Positions 26,438 to 36,090 of a stretch of 64,000 nt of DNA are shown one piece after another. This stretch comes from Mesopusillimonas faecipullorum. Its GTDB lineage: Bacteria; Pseudomonadota; Gammaproteobacteria; Burkholderiales; Burkholderiaceae_B. The DNA lies in NCBI RefSeq assembly GCF_020539505.1, contig NZ_JACDXW010000002.1, positions 1 through 64,000 on the forward strand. Reading direction: 5' to 3'. The notes beneath the pieces were generated by a model, which did not search any database, was not told the origin of the DNA, and was given only the letters and a program-made list of their open reading frames with translations. Made by a program: the position numbers and the translations under genes. Within the stretch, counting starts at the first letter, position 1. Each line of letters begins with the position of its first letter.

Positions 26438-27492
26438 AAAAAATCCGGGTTCTGTGTGTTGATGATTCCGCTCTGGTGCGTAGGCTCATGACGGAAATCA
26501 TCAATAGTCACCCCGATATGACGGTAGTGGCTGTGGCGCCTGACCCCTTGGTCGCGCGCGACCTGATTAAAGTTCACAACCCGGATGTGTTAACGCTGGA
26601 TGTCGAGATGCCGCGTATGGACGGTCTGGATTTCCTCGAACGTTTGATGCGTTTGCGGCCCATGCCGGTTGTGATGGTGTCGTCACTGACTGAGCGCAAC
26701 TCCGAAGTCACTTTGCGTGCCCTGGAACTGGGTGCTGTGGACTTCGTCACCAAGCCTAAGTTGGGCCTGCGTGAAGGTATGTTGGGCTATAGCGAGTTGA
26801 TTGCTGAAAAAGTCCGAGCGGCGGCGCAGTCGCAACCTCGCCCTCGGTTCGCCCGGAGCAATGATGTTGCACCGGTCAAACGCTTAAGTTCGGTACTGGT
26901 AGGCACCGAAAAAATAATCGCCATTGGCGCCTCGACAGGGGGCACCGAAGCCATACGGCAAGTGTTAGAGCCCCTGCCGGCAAATAGTCCGGCTATTCTC
27001 ATTACCCAGCATATGCCTGCGGGTTTCACGCGCTCCTTCGTGCGTCGACTGGACAACCTGTGCGCAGTGCAGGTTCACGAGGCCGAAGATGGTCAGCGCG
27101 TTTTACCCGGGCATGTGTATCTGGCACCCGGCGGCCTTGCTCACATGCTGCTTGAGCGCTCAGGCGCCAACTACGTGGTCAGGCTGGACCCTAGCGAGCC
27201 GGTAAACAGGCATAGGCCATCGGTGGATGCTTTGTTCCACTCAGTGGCCAGGGTGGCGGGAAGAAATGCGGTGGGAGCCATATTGACAGGTATGGGCAAG
27301 GACGGTGCACAAGGTTTGCTGGCGATGAAGCAGGCTGGAGCGCTTACCTGCGCGCAGGACGAAGCCAGCAGTGTGGTGTATGGAATGCCGCGTGAGGCGG
27401 CATTGATAGGCGCAGCCGATGTGGTGTTGCCTTTGTCCGAAATCGGCGCTTACTTACTGAAGAGCGCCGGGGCCTATGGGCACCGTGTGTAA
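26434..27492 (+). CDS. cheB: CheB, chemoreceptor methylesterase/deamidase
   Basis: Removes receptor methyl groups, activated by CheA phosphorylation. The receiver domain (about 1-120) contains [10 protein letters not shown] and the phosphorylation site in [12 protein letters not shown], with the conserved Lys in VTKPK. The esterase domain (about 155-345) shows the catalytic serine in [12 protein letters not shown], histidine in TQHMPAGFT and aspartate in TGMGKDGA. 352 residues, normal length. Overlaps cheR by four bases. Confidence 0.96.
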   Translation: MKKIRVLCVDDSALVRRLMTEIINSHPDMTVVAVAPDPLVARDLIKVHNPDVLTLDVEMPRMDGLDFLERLMRLRPMPVVMVSSLTERNSEVTLRALELGAVDFVTKPKLGLREGMLGYSELIAEKVRAAAQSQPRPRFARSNDVAPVKRLSSVLVGTEKIIAIGASTGGTEAIRQVLEPLPANSPAILITQHMPAGFTRSFVRRLDNLCAVQVHEAEDGQRVLPGHVYLAPGGLAHMLLERSGANYVVRLDPSEPVNRHRPSVDALFHSVARVAGRNAVGAILTGMGKDGAQGLLAMKQAGALTCAQDEASSVVYGMPREAALIGAADVVLPLSEIGAYLLKSAGAYGHRV

Positions 27493-27575
27493 CGGCTAGC
27501 CCAGCTTGTACGAATGGAAGTAGGCGGCGTAATTGTTGGATGCGTCGTCAATCTTGAGTGAAACGGAGAATTAAA

Positions 27576-27965
27576 TTGGTAAACAAAGCCATAAAGATAC
27601 TGGTGGTCGATGACTTCCCCACCATGCGGCGTATTGTCAAAAACCTGCTTAAGGATCTCGGCTTCGAGAACGTGGACGAGGCTGAGGATGGCGTCATGGC
27701 CCTCGAGAAGCTGCGTAATGGCAATTTCGAGTTTGTCTTGTCGGATTGGAATATGCCCAATATGGATGGCCTGACCATGCTCAAGGAAATCCGCGGTGAT
27801 GCCAATCTGGCCAATCTTCCGGTGCTTATGGTGACCGCCGAGGCCAAGAAAGAAAACATCATAGCCGCTGCCCAAGCAGGCGCCAGCGGCTATGTCGTCA
27901 AGCCGTTTACGGCGGCTACCCTAGAAGAAAAACTCAACAAGATCTTTGAGAAGATCGGTGCCTGA
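27576..27965 (+). CDS. cheY: CheY, chemotaxis response regulator
   Basis: Phospho-CheY binds FliM/FliN to switch motor rotation. I chose TTG 27576 because CGGAGA lies 6 bases upstream and the product is then 129 residues, exactly as in E. coli. Asp12 and Asp13 (VVDDF), the phospho-acceptor Asp57 ([11 protein letters not shown]), the conserved Thr in MVTAEAKK and the Lys in VVKPF are in place. The longer form from GTG 27558 would begin MKRRIKL and would swallow the ribosome site. Confidence 0.95.
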   Translation: MVNKAIKILVVDDFPTMRRIVKNLLKDLGFENVDEAEDGVMALEKLRNGNFEFVLSDWNMPNMDGLTMLKEIRGDANLANLPVLMVTAEAKKENIIAAAQAGASGYVVKPFTAATLEEKLNKIFEKIGA

Positions 27966-27977
27966 CGGAGGTTGAAG

Positions 27978-28616
27978 ATGGAGCATAGTGCGGCGCTCGA
28001 ATCAGAAAATACTCGGCCTGTTGCGGCTGAACCTACCGAACACCTGCTCAATCGAATTGGGCAACTGACGCGCATGTTACGTGAAAGCATGCGAGAGCTA
28101 GGCTTGGATCAAGCCATCAAAGAAGCTGCCGAGGCGATTCCCGATGCGCGTGATCGGTTGGGGTACGTGGCACGCATGACTGAGCAGGCAGCCAACCGGG
28201 TGCTCAACGCCGCCGAAGACATCCAGCCCTTGCAGACCGACATCCAGCGTGACGCGCGCAGCTTGGCCTCGCGCTGGCAGAGCATGCCATCGGGTGATGC
28301 CGATTTGGCCGCCGACACCCGTGTTTTCTTGGCGGACGTCGATACCAAGACTCAGCGTACGCAAGAAAACCTGCTGGACATCATCATGGCCCAGGATTTC
28401 CAGGACTTGACCGGCCAAGTCATCATGCGCATGTTAGGCGTGGTAGACGCCATTGAAAAAGAGCTGGTACAAGTGCTGATCGAGAACGTTCCCGCAGAAA
28501 AGCGCGAAGACACGGAATCGCTGATCAATGGCCCGCAAACGCGAACCGAGGGGCGGCCGGATATTGTCACGAATCAGGACCAGGTAGACGATTTGTTGAG
28601 CAGCCTGGGCTTTTAA
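27978..28616 (+). CDS. cheZ: CheZ, CheY-P phosphatase
   Basis: Dephosphorylates CheY-P. The 212-residue, mostly helical protein contains IIMAQDFQDLTGQVIMRML, with the catalytic-type DFQDLTGQ motif, and ends with the CheY-binding tail DQVDDLLSSLGF. ATG 27978 is chosen: CGGAGG lies 6 bases upstream, whereas the in-frame TTG at 27972 would directly abut it. It closes the chemotaxis operon; an 18-bp palindrome of CTGGGCTT / AAGCCCAG spans its stop codon, but without a T-run. Confidence 0.95.
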   Translation: MEHSAALESENTRPVAAEPTEHLLNRIGQLTRMLRESMRELGLDQAIKEAAEAIPDARDRLGYVARMTEQAANRVLNAAEDIQPLQTDIQRDARSLASRWQSMPSGDADLAADTRVFLADVDTKTQRTQENLLDIIMAQDFQDLTGQVIMRMLGVVDAIEKELVQVLIENVPAEKREDTESLINGPQTRTEGRPDIVTNQDQVDDLLSSLGF

Positions 28617-28761
28617 GCCCAGCAAGGTTGCGAATCGCGGGAACAGGCAGCATTTCAAGGGTTTACTTTGTCCTATGGCGTCAGCCGGGACTCGTTAGAA
28701 TCCTGGATTGCCCCACGCTGGGGGGCGTACGCACGTCCTGTCATCCACCCCGTATCCTGCC

Positions 28762-29907
28762 ATGGCCGAGGAAAGCGACCTAGAAAAAACCGAAGCCGCC
28801 ACGCCCCAGCGCCTTGAAAAAGCGCGAGAAGAGGGGCAAGTGGCGCGTTCGCGCGAGCTGAATACCTTCGCGATTCTCGCGGTGGGTGCTGGCGGTTTGT
28901 GGTTGATGGGCGGTGAATTAGCCTACATGATCATTCAGATCATTCAACAAAACATGTGGTTCGACCCCAGCTTATTGCTATCAACCGACCATATGCTGTT
29001 GCAGGCAGGCAAGGCAGCCTACCAAGTCTTGTGGGGCATGGCTGGGCTGTTTGGTCTGCTTGCCGTGGTGGCTGTGCTGTCTTCCGTTGCGTTGGGCGGT
29101 ATGGTGTTAAGCGGTAAGGCCTTGGCCCCAAAGTTCGAGCGTTTGAACCCGCTCAAGGGCATCAAGCGCATGTTTTCGGCGCACACCTTGGTCGAGCTGT
29201 TCAAAACGCTGGCTAAGGCCGCCGTGATAGGGACCATAGGCGCTTGGGCTATCTTGGCCTCTATGGATGAGTGGTTGTCTTTAACCCGGGCCCCTTTGCA
29301 CGAGGCGCTTGTGGGGGGCATACATCGTGTGGCGCTTACCTGTGTAAGCATTGTGGCGGCATTGCTGTTGGTCGTGTTGATCGACGTGCCTTGGCAGTTA
29401 TGGAGCCATTACAAAAAGCTGCGCATGTCACGGCAAGACGTTAAGCAGGAACACAAGGAAAGCGAAGGTGATCCGCTGCTCAAAGGCAAGATCCGTCAGA
29501 TGCAGCGAGCGGTCGCCAAGCGTCGAATGATGGCGGCGGTTCCCAGCGCAGATGTCGTCGTCACCAACCCTCAGCATTATGCCGTGGCCTTGTCTTATCA
29601 GTCGCAGAAATGGCAGGCACCGCGGGTAGTTGCCAAAGGGAGCGGGTTGGTGGCTGCGCGTATACGCGAGCTGGCAACGGAAAATCGTGTGCCCCTGGTG
29701 CGTGTGCCGCCCTTGGCGCGCGCTTTGCATCATCACGTAGAACTGGAACAAGAGGTGCCTGCCGCCTTGTACGAAGCTGTGGCACAGGTTCTGGTTTGGG
29801 CCTATCAGCTGCGCGCCGGAGCGCCGTCTGCTTCAACATCCGCTGTGCACCCAGAGGACATCCAGGTACCCCCTCAATGGGATCCTGAGGAATCGAATCG
29901 TCAATGA
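28762..29907 (+). CDS. flhB: FlhB, flagellar export switch protein
   Basis: Inner-membrane export-gate component that changes substrate specificity from rod/hook to filament. From ATG 28762 it is 381 residues, as in E. coli; it begins MAEESDLEKTEAATPQRLEKAREEGQ in the family pattern. Four membrane segments (about 30-215) precede the cytoplasmic domain with VVTNPQHYAVALSYQ. The self-cleavage motif is thus NPQH instead of the common NPTH; Asn and Pro at the scissile bond and the His are kept. The stop overlaps flhA (ATGA). Confidence 0.95.
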   Translation: MAEESDLEKTEAATPQRLEKAREEGQVARSRELNTFAILAVGAGGLWLMGGELAYMIIQIIQQNMWFDPSLLLSTDHMLLQAGKAAYQVLWGMAGLFGLLAVVAVLSSVALGGMVLSGKALAPKFERLNPLKGIKRMFSAHTLVELFKTLAKAAVIGTIGAWAILASMDEWLSLTRAPLHEALVGGIHRVALTCVSIVAALLLVVLIDVPWQLWSHYKKLRMSRQDVKQEHKESEGDPLLKGKIRQMQRAVAKRRMMAAVPSADVVVTNPQHYAVALSYQSQKWQAPRVVAKGSGLVAARIRELATENRVPLVRVPPLARALHHHVELEQEVPAALYEAVAQVLVWAYQLRAGAPSASTSAVHPEDIQVPPQWDPEESNRQ

Positions 29908-32006
29908 GTCAATTACTAGCATATTTAAAAGGAGGCGGTGCGCAGCAAGCCCGCCTGCTGGCCGGGCCCATACTGATTCTGCTGGTGCTGATGATGATGG
30001 TGCTGCCTTTGGCGCCCATCGTTCTGGATCTGTTTTTTACGTTCAATATTTCTTTGGCGGTGATGATCCTGTTGGTGGCAATGTTCACCAAGAAACCCCT
30101 GGATTTTGCCGCTTTCCCCTCAGTCTTGCTGTTTGCGACATTGCTGCGTCTGGCGCTGAACGTCGCCTCGACACGGGTCGTGTTGATGAATGGCCATAAA
30201 GGTCCGGATGCCGCAGGGCAGGTCATCGAGGCTTTTGGTCATTTTCTGGTGGGTGGCAATTTTGCGGTCGGCCTGATTGTGTTCATCATTCTGGTCATCA
30301 TCAACTTCATCGTCATCACCAAGGGGGCCGGTCGCATCGCCGAAGTGGGCGCACGCTTTACCCTGGACGCCATGCCCGGCAAGCAGATGGCGATAGACGC
30401 GGATCTCAATGCCGGGCTGATCGGCGAAGATGAGGCACGTCGACGTCGTCAGGAAGTTGCTCAAGAGGCTGAGTTTTACGGTTCTATGGACGGCGCCAGC
30501 AAATTCGTGCGCGGCGACGCGGTGGCCGGGCTTCTCATCATGGTCATCAATATTATTGGCGGGCTGATTGTGGGGGTGGGTCAGCATGGCCTAAGCTTTG
30601 CTGAAGCGGGGCACGTTTATACCTTGCTGACTATAGGCGATGGCCTGGTTGCTCAGATTCCCGCCCTTATCATCTCTACGGCAGCCGGCGTTGTGGTGTC
30701 GCGAGTGGCCACCGATCAGGACATTGGCCAGCAGATGATGGGCCAGTTGTTTTCGAACCCCACCGTCCTGTTTATTACGGCGGTCATCCTGTTCACCATG
30801 GGCATGATTCCGGGCATGCCGCATTTTGCTTTCTTGACGCTGGCCGCCGTGCTGGCTTGGGTAGGCTGGATGATTCATCGTCGGCGCCAAGCCCAGGCCG
30901 GCCAGGACACGGCAAGTGAAGTGCACAGCCAGCAAGTCAGCCAAGCCGCCGCGGCGGAGGCCAGTTGGGACGATGTGTCGCTTGTGGACCCTATGGGCCT
31001 GGAGGTCGGTTACCGTCTGATTTCCTTGGTGGATCATGCTCAGGATGGAGAGCTGTTGCATCGCATACGCAGCTTGCGCAAAAAGTATGCCCAAGATGTG
31101 GGCTTTTTACCGCCGGTCGTGCACATTCGGGACAACCTGGAGCTCAAGCCTACCGAGTACCGTATCCTTTTCTCGGGGGTAGAAGCGGGGCGGGGTATCG
31201 CCATGCCCGATCAATGGCTGGCGATTGATCCTGGCGAAGTCACCCATAAGCTACAGGGTCAGATGACGACGGATCCCGCTTTCGGTCTGCCGGCGGTATG
31301 GATAGATGGCGCCACGCGAGAGTCAGCGCAGATCGCCGGCTATACCGTCGTCGACGCCAGTACCGTCATCGCTACCCATTTGAACCATCTGATGCATCGT
31401 GAGGGGGCCAGTCTGATAGGGCGCTCCGAGGTGCAGCAGTTGCTAGAGCACGCCAATAAAGTGTCGCCCGGCTTGACCGACGAGTTGGTGCCCAAAACCA
31501 TCAGCTTCTCGCAGCTGCAGAAGTTGTTGCGCGGGCTGCTGGCAGAAGAGGTCCCCGTGCGCGATATGCGCACGATCATAGAAACTATTTTTGAGTATGC
31601 CCCTCGTTTACTCGCGGATGCCGTCAATCCGGATGAGGCGCAGATGCTGGCCTTAACGCGTGTGGCCTTGGGGCGCGCGATCACCCAATACTGGTTTCCC
31701 GGAAGTGGTGAAGTTCGCGCTATTGGTTTAGAGCCTCGTCTTGAGCGCGTGCTGATGCAAGCGCTGACTTCCAGTGGGGCGCTTGAACCCGGGTTGGCAG
31801 AGAGTCTGTTGGTTCAGGCCCAGCAAGCCGTCCAGACCCAAGAGGCCCAGGGCGAAACAGCGGTGCTGGTCACGCCTCCAGCGTTGCGTGCCTCTTTGTC
31901 ACGGTTCCTGCGGCATCATTTGCCCCATCTGGCAGTGCTTTCCAGCGCAGAGATTCCCGATGAGCGCATGCTCAGATTCACCTCCTGGATAGGAGAAATG
32001 GCATGA
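29904..32006 (+). CDS. flhA: FlhA, flagellar export gate protein
   Basis: Nonameric export-gate subunit that docks chaperone-substrate complexes and uses proton-motive force. 700 residues. Eight membrane segments fill the N-terminal half (to ~330), with the FHIPEP-family segment FAAFPSVLLFATLLRLALNV and the conserved loop RIAEVGARFTLDAMPGKQMA. The cytoplasmic domain (about 360-700) includes PVRDMRTIIETIFEYA. Overlaps flhB and flhF by four bases each, so flhBAF is one coupled unit. Confidence 0.96.
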   Translation: MSQLLAYLKGGGAQQARLLAGPILILLVLMMMVLPLAPIVLDLFFTFNISLAVMILLVAMFTKKPLDFAAFPSVLLFATLLRLALNVASTRVVLMNGHKGPDAAGQVIEAFGHFLVGGNFAVGLIVFIILVIINFIVITKGAGRIAEVGARFTLDAMPGKQMAIDADLNAGLIGEDEARRRRQEVAQEAEFYGSMDGASKFVRGDAVAGLLIMVINIIGGLIVGVGQHGLSFAEAGHVYTLLTIGDGLVAQIPALIISTAAGVVVSRVATDQDIGQQMMGQLFSNPTVLFITAVILFTMGMIPGMPHFAFLTLAAVLAWVGWMIHRRRQAQAGQDTASEVHSQQVSQAAAAEASWDDVSLVDPMGLEVGYRLISLVDHAQDGELLHRIRSLRKKYAQDVGFLPPVVHIRDNLELKPTEYRILFSGVEAGRGIAMPDQWLAIDPGEVTHKLQGQMTTDPAFGLPAVWIDGATRESAQIAGYTVVDASTVIATHLNHLMHREGASLIGRSEVQQLLEHANKVSPGLTDELVPKTISFSQLQKLLRGLLAEEVPVRDMRTIIETIFEYAPRLLADAVNPDEAQMLALTRVALGRAITQYWFPGSGEVRAIGLEPRLERVLMQALTSSGALEPGLAESLLVQAQQAVQTQEAQGETAVLVTPPALRASLSRFLRHHLPHLAVLSSAEIPDERMLRFTSWIGEMA

Positions 32007-34288
32007 GTGTGAGCCGATTTTTCGGGGTGACCACTAGGGAAGCGTTGAGACAGGTACGCATGGCGCTGGGCCCGGAGGCCTTGATTGTTTCCAACCGCCG
32101 CGTTAATGGCGGGGTGGAAATTCTGGCAACTGACCAAACGGAAGTGCTTGCGCAGCCACACACTGAAAGCGAAAAGGCGGCTGTTTTGGCCGTCGAACCC
32201 TCAGCGCAGAAGGCAGAGATTCCGGACAAGGAAACCTTAGACTTACAACAAGTCGTGGGTGATCTGCGCGGCATGCTGGAAGCACGGATGGATGAAATGC
32301 TGTGGGGACAGCAATTGCAGCGTGCACCGGTGGTGCTTTCGGTTTTTCAGCGCTTGCTGAGCATGGGCTTCAGTACCCGTTTGCTGCGAGCCATGCTCAA
32401 GCAATTGCCCAACCAGCTTTCCGAGCGTGCTGCGCTAGACTGGTGTCGCAATGAGCTCATCAAGCACTTGCCTGTGTCGGTTCAGGAAGAGCGAACCTTG
32501 AGGGCAGGAGCCGTGGTGGCGCTGGTAGGGCCCACGGGGGTGGGCAAAACCACCACCATTGCCAAGCTTGCCGCGCGCTGTGTGCGTAGGCTGGGGGCGG
32601 GCAATGTGGTGTTGCTCACGACCGATACCTACCGAATCGGTGCTCACGAGCAGCTGCGCATCTATGGCCGCCTGCTGGGCGTGCCGGTGCATGTCGCAGA
32701 AGGTGCGGCGCAGTTGGAAGCCCTGGTGAGAGAAGCCGGCCCGCAAAAGCTGGTGCTCATCGATAATATAGGAGTGAGTCAACGCGATCAGTATGTGGGC
32801 GCGCAGGCGAGCCTGCTTGCCGCCGCGTCTGCGCGTGTTGTGCGTCTGCTGGCTTTGAACGCCGCTAGCCATGGCGACACGCTGGACGAGGTCGCGCGAC
32901 GTTATCTTAATGATGGCGGCCCACCCGTAGTGGGATGTCTGGTGACCAAAGTGGACGAGGCCGGACGGCTGGCACCCGTATTGGACACTTGCATTCGCCA
33001 TCGACTACCCATACATTTTGTGAGCACTGGACAGAAAGTGCCTGAAGACATGATGGTTGCGGACGCGTCTTGTCTGGTGGATCGTGCCTTGAGTGCCGCA
33101 GAGGGCTCTGCCTTGTTTGCTCCTAGCCAGGCGGATCTGGCCATGTTGATGGCGGCTCATGGCGCTACGGGGCCCGCTCAGCCGGTATCTTCCAGTAGAC
33201 CCGTCAACATGGAAAACCTCTTGTCTCTGCTTTCAGGCCGGGGTTGCGATCTGCGTGTCGACGAACTCGAGGCTGCATGCCGGCGTGTGGATGAGCACCT
33301 GGTGACAGCACTGGCTTACGAGAGGTTTCATCAATCGGGGGAAACTCAGGCCGCCGCGGAGTCGCCACAGCAGCTGGCCAGAATGGAGCGGGCTTTGAGT
33401 GTGCTTGGCGCCGAACAGGCTATCACTTTGTCGGGACAAGTCCGTCTTAACGGAAGCTTCGGTGGGCAGACCATCCGTGCCGCGTTGCTGGCTTCCCCTG
33501 ACGGATTATGGATAGCCAGCCCCTGGCAGGTATGGTTACGAACGGATGGCTGGGTGGCCAGTGATGGGCGGCAAGGCGTCCAGATTCCGGCGGCAGCTCA
33601 TCTGGATCAGCTCATGGAGCAGTTTTTGGCTGAGGGTCAGCTGGCTCAGCTACGTGTATACGAGGGCAAACCCACGGTAGCTTCGCAGCAAAGCGATTGG
33701 CTGGCACCTTGTACCCTTCGCAGTAGTTTGCGGCATGAAGGCGAGGCCAGCGTTGCCACCGCTATCGCGCGCCAGCTTTTGCACCAGCCTGTAGCGTTGC
33801 AAATGAGCCAGCTTCTTTGTATGGGCTTGGGTTGGCAGGCACAGGAGGTTCAATGGTGGGCGGCGCAAACCGTGGTGTCCAGAGCAATGCGGGGGGCAGA
33901 GGAGCAAGAGCTAGCGTTTTTCAGCTTGAGAGCGCAACGACGCAGTGATGGGCTTGTGCTCAAGCAATGGCTGGCAGTCGCCAAGCTGTCTCACAAGGCT
34001 CCGGCCCCCGAGCAGTGGGGGCGGTGGCTGCTTTTGCACGCCTCACGAGCAACGATATTCAAGCTGGCCGGTTTGTATTGGCAAGCCTTGACGCACAAGC
34101 GCTTGCCGGGAGTGCAGCAGGCAGGGGTGGCCGTACAGTTGGCCTTGTCGACCGCGCAGATGCTGGATGACCCCGTGCTGGCTAAGGTCTTGCTGGCCTT
34201 GGCTGAAGGCGGGTCGCCCAATCTGGAGAACTTGTCTAGAGCCGGCTGCAAGCTCTTTGAGCTTAAGCGCGTGTTGTCTGGTGTTTGA
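32003..34288 (+). CDS. flhF: FlhF, SRP-type GTPase with long C-terminal extension
   Basis: FlhF is an SRP-family GTPase that sets flagellar position in polar flagellates. The N-terminus MSVSRFFGVTTREALRQVR is typical. The NG domain (about 105-375) has the P-loop VGPTGVGKTTTIAKLA, TDTYRIGAHEQLRIYGRLL and TKVDEAGRL. The G3 motif reads DNIG (Asp254-Gly257) where DTxG is usual. At 761 residues it is some 300 longer than typical FlhF. The extra C-terminal half (about 400-761) matches no family I recognise; it is rich in Trp, Gln and Leu and looks folded. No flhG follows. The extension may be common in peritrichous Alcaligenaceae. Confidence 0.88.
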   Translation: MSVSRFFGVTTREALRQVRMALGPEALIVSNRRVNGGVEILATDQTEVLAQPHTESEKAAVLAVEPSAQKAEIPDKETLDLQQVVGDLRGMLEARMDEMLWGQQLQRAPVVLSVFQRLLSMGFSTRLLRAMLKQLPNQLSERAALDWCRNELIKHLPVSVQEERTLRAGAVVALVGPTGVGKTTTIAKLAARCVRRLGAGNVVLLTTDTYRIGAHEQLRIYGRLLGVPVHVAEGAAQLEALVREAGPQKLVLIDNIGVSQRDQYVGAQASLLAAASARVVRLLALNAASHGDTLDEVARRYLNDGGPPVVGCLVTKVDEAGRLAPVLDTCIRHRLPIHFVSTGQKVPEDMMVADASCLVDRALSAAEGSALFAPSQADLAMLMAAHGATGPAQPVSSSRPVNMENLLSLLSGRGCDLRVDELEAACRRVDEHLVTALAYERFHQSGETQAAAESPQQLARMERALSVLGAEQAITLSGQVRLNGSFGGQTIRAALLASPDGLWIASPWQVWLRTDGWVASDGRQGVQIPAAAHLDQLMEQFLAEGQLAQLRVYEGKPTVASQQSDWLAPCTLRSSLRHEGEASVATAIARQLLHQPVALQMSQLLCMGLGWQAQEVQWWAAQTVVSRAMRGAEEQELAFFSLRAQRRSDGLVLKQWLAVAKLSHKAPAPEQWGRWLLLHASRATIFKLAGLYWQALTHKRLPGVQQAGVAVQLALSTAQMLDDPVLAKVLLALAEGGSPNLENLSRAGCKLFELKRVLSGV

Positions 34289-34322
34289 ACTACCGGGCTT
34301 GGCGCGCGACTAAGGCGCGGAT

Positions 34323-34805
34323 TTAGCCGGCTGTGATATGGGTGCGGCCAGCGGGGAGTGCGCCCGATGCTCGGCCACTGGCATTGTACAAAGGTTCAGT
34401 TGCCTGCCCCGTGAGTTGGCGCAGATCGGCCAAGGTGTGCTGGGTATGGCGCAGGTAAGTCTGTATGACAGTGCCGTTTTGCTCGTTCAGCTGGCGGGCT
34501 TGATCGGCTATATCTTGAAGCTCGGTGAACAGAGGGGCCAGGGAGGGATGTAGCCGCAACGCTTGTTGCAGCCCTTCAGGGCTGGCGTCGAGATCCAATT
34601 GCAAAAGGGCTTGGTTGCGGACGTTTTCCAGCGCCTCGAACCGTTGAATGCAGCTTAGCTTTGTCGCTGTGCTGGTGGCCAACAGTTCTGCTTGGCTGGG
34701 GTCTTGAAGCAATTGGGATTCGTGTTGCACCGCCGTCAAGAACTCACGTGCGAGCGTCAGTTGACGGTCAAGACAGGTTTCCAGGGTTTGCAGTACTGAA
34801 GACAT
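34323..34805 (-). CDS. flgN: FlgN, hook-filament junction chaperone
   Basis: Cytoplasmic export chaperone for FlgK and FlgL. The 160-residue protein is almost wholly alpha-helical with a long amphipathic heptad pattern (SVLQTLETCLDRQLTLAREF at the start, QLNEQNGTVIQTYLRHTQ towards the C-terminus), typical of FlgN. It follows flgM by 11 bases, forming the flgMN unit, and ends 34 bases from convergent flhF. Confidence 0.88.
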   Translation of the reverse strand: MSSVLQTLETCLDRQLTLAREFLTAVQHESQLLQDPSQAELLATSTATKLSCIQRFEALENVRNQALLQLDLDASPEGLQQALRLHPSLAPLFTELQDIADQARQLNEQNGTVIQTYLRHTQHTLADLRQLTGQATEPLYNASGRASGALPAGRTHITAG

Positions 34806-34816
34806 GGGGCGTATTT

Positions 34817-35095
34817 CTACTTGAGCAGTTCGCGAGCGCTAGCCAACAGGGAGTCGGCTATGCGGCTGGTGTCTATTTTGAGCTGCCCTGATGCAATGGC
34901 GTCACGGATAGCCTGAACTTTTTGCATGTCTACGTCGTGAGCGCCGCTGCTGAGCGCAGAAAGCTGACGAGCCGTGTCGCTAAGGTCGACGGCTTGGCCT
35001 GCTGCAGGTTGGCTGGACGACGCCTGGGCGCGGGACTCGCGCGCCGTACTGAGGGCGGCTAGCTTGGCATGAGGCGAAGAGGAGGAGATTTTCAC
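34817..35095 (-). CDS. flgM: FlgM, anti-sigma28 factor
   Basis: Holds FliA (sigma28) inactive until hook completion, then is exported. The 92-residue protein has a disordered polar N-terminal half (SSSSPHAKLAALSTARESRA) and a C-terminal sigma-binding part with MQKVQAIRDAIASGQLKID and ADSLLASARELL, the family signature. A sigma28-type promoter lies 45-70 bases upstream of its start, giving the usual feedback loop. A further promoter from flgA read-through is possible. Confidence 0.92.
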   Translation of the reverse strand: MKISSSSPHAKLAALSTARESRAQASSSQPAAGQAVDLSDTARQLSALSSGAHDVDMQKVQAIRDAIASGQLKIDTSRIADSLLASARELLK

Positions 35096-35139
35096 GGTTG
35101 TTTTGGGGCCTGGCGACGATCTGGGGTTAAGTATAGTGG

Positions 35140-35166
35140 CTTACGGAAATATCCGATGGTTCTTTA
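35140..35166 (-). promoter_or_regulatory. Sigma28-type promoter of flgMN
   Basis: On the minus strand TAAA (35166-35163) is followed after 15 bases by TCCGTAAG (35147-35140). The -10 differs only in its first base from the GCCGTAAG seen in front of flaG. Predicted start is near 35133, about 38 bases before flgM. Confidence 0.65.
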
Positions 35167-35185
35167 GGGTAGGCATGGTAGCGGC

Positions 35186-35911
35186 CTACATAGTTAGCAA
35201 TACAGTGTAAGCGTTTAGAACTCGCCCTTGAACAATTTGGCCTGAAGCCGTGCGGGCCTGAATGATGGCGCCGGGTCCTCCGGACTGCATGGCCGTCCCT
35301 TCGCCGGAGGCGGTGAAGCCCTCACCCCGTACCTCAAGTGTGACGGTTTGGCCCCTGGAAACCGAGTGCGGTGCCTGTAGGGTGTTGCGTTTGAAGACTT
35401 GCCTGGCAGCAATGCGTTGCACTGTTGTGTGGCCCAGTACTTCTTCGTGCGAGAGCGCGGCCCCGGCGGGCAGACGCATCAGATCGCCGTCGCGCAAGGC
35501 TACATCGTGTTCGCCAAGAACTGTATTGGGGGGCAGGGCGCGGGCGGCGACTGGATATTGACCCATGAGTTTCAGCTGTACGGGCACGTAGGCGACCCAA
35601 GGCTTGGGATCCAGACAGCGCAAGCCGACACTGAACCGTGAGCGAAGCTCGCCTTGGCCGGCAATAAAAGCCTCAAGCTGGGCGCATGTGGCTTGTTGCG
35701 ACAGCTTCGTCGTATCTAACTTTATTTCTGCCTCACCCTCAAAGCCCTGCTGGCGAATTTGTTGTTCAAGGTAGGCATGTATCAAGGCATGCGGGGTATT
35801 TTGCTGAGGGGGAGGTGTATCAGCTAACGCCGCAGCGCCTAGTGGCAAGCAGCCAAGCAAAACAGCAAGCAAGAGCTTGGCAAGCGAGAACGGACGCGAA
35901 ATAGCAGGCAT
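35186..35911 (-). CDS. flgA: FlgA, P-ring assembly chaperone
   Basis: Periplasmic chaperone for FlgI assembly into the P ring. 241 residues with a Sec signal peptide (about 1-30, LLLAVLLGCLPLGAAALA). The C-terminal SAF-like domain is present, with YPVAARALPPNTVLGEHDVALRDGDL and VSRGQTVTLEVRGEGF. It is divergent from flgB, sharing a 179-base intergenic region, the standard arrangement. Confidence 0.93.
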   Translation of the reverse strand: MPAISRPFSLAKLLLAVLLGCLPLGAAALADTPPPQQNTPHALIHAYLEQQIRQQGFEGEAEIKLDTTKLSQQATCAQLEAFIAGQGELRSRFSVGLRCLDPKPWVAYVPVQLKLMGQYPVAARALPPNTVLGEHDVALRDGDLMRLPAGAALSHEEVLGHTTVQRIAARQVFKRNTLQAPHSVSRGQTVTLEVRGEGFTASGEGTAMQSGGPGAIIQARTASGQIVQGRVLNAYTVLLTM

Positions 35912-36090
35912 GGCGCCATTCTACTGAGGGGGTCGAATTCTTATCGATGGGAATAGGCAAAGAAATACTGGGCTGTTTCGCGGTTTGTCATGAGACCCAA
36001 GCCGCTACCATGATGGCCAATTCCCTGAAAAGGGTTTGGTGGATTGCGGATATCTATCTTAGCGATAAACCTAGCCCTCAAGTCCAGCCC
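35912..36090. other. Divergent flgA / flgB control region
   Basis: About 180 bases between the two start codons. An in-frame ORF continues flgB upstream to 35947 but shows no family resemblance before 36091. AT-rich segments near 35950-35980 loosely recall FlhDC-box halves; no promoter can be assigned with confidence. Confidence 0.4.
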
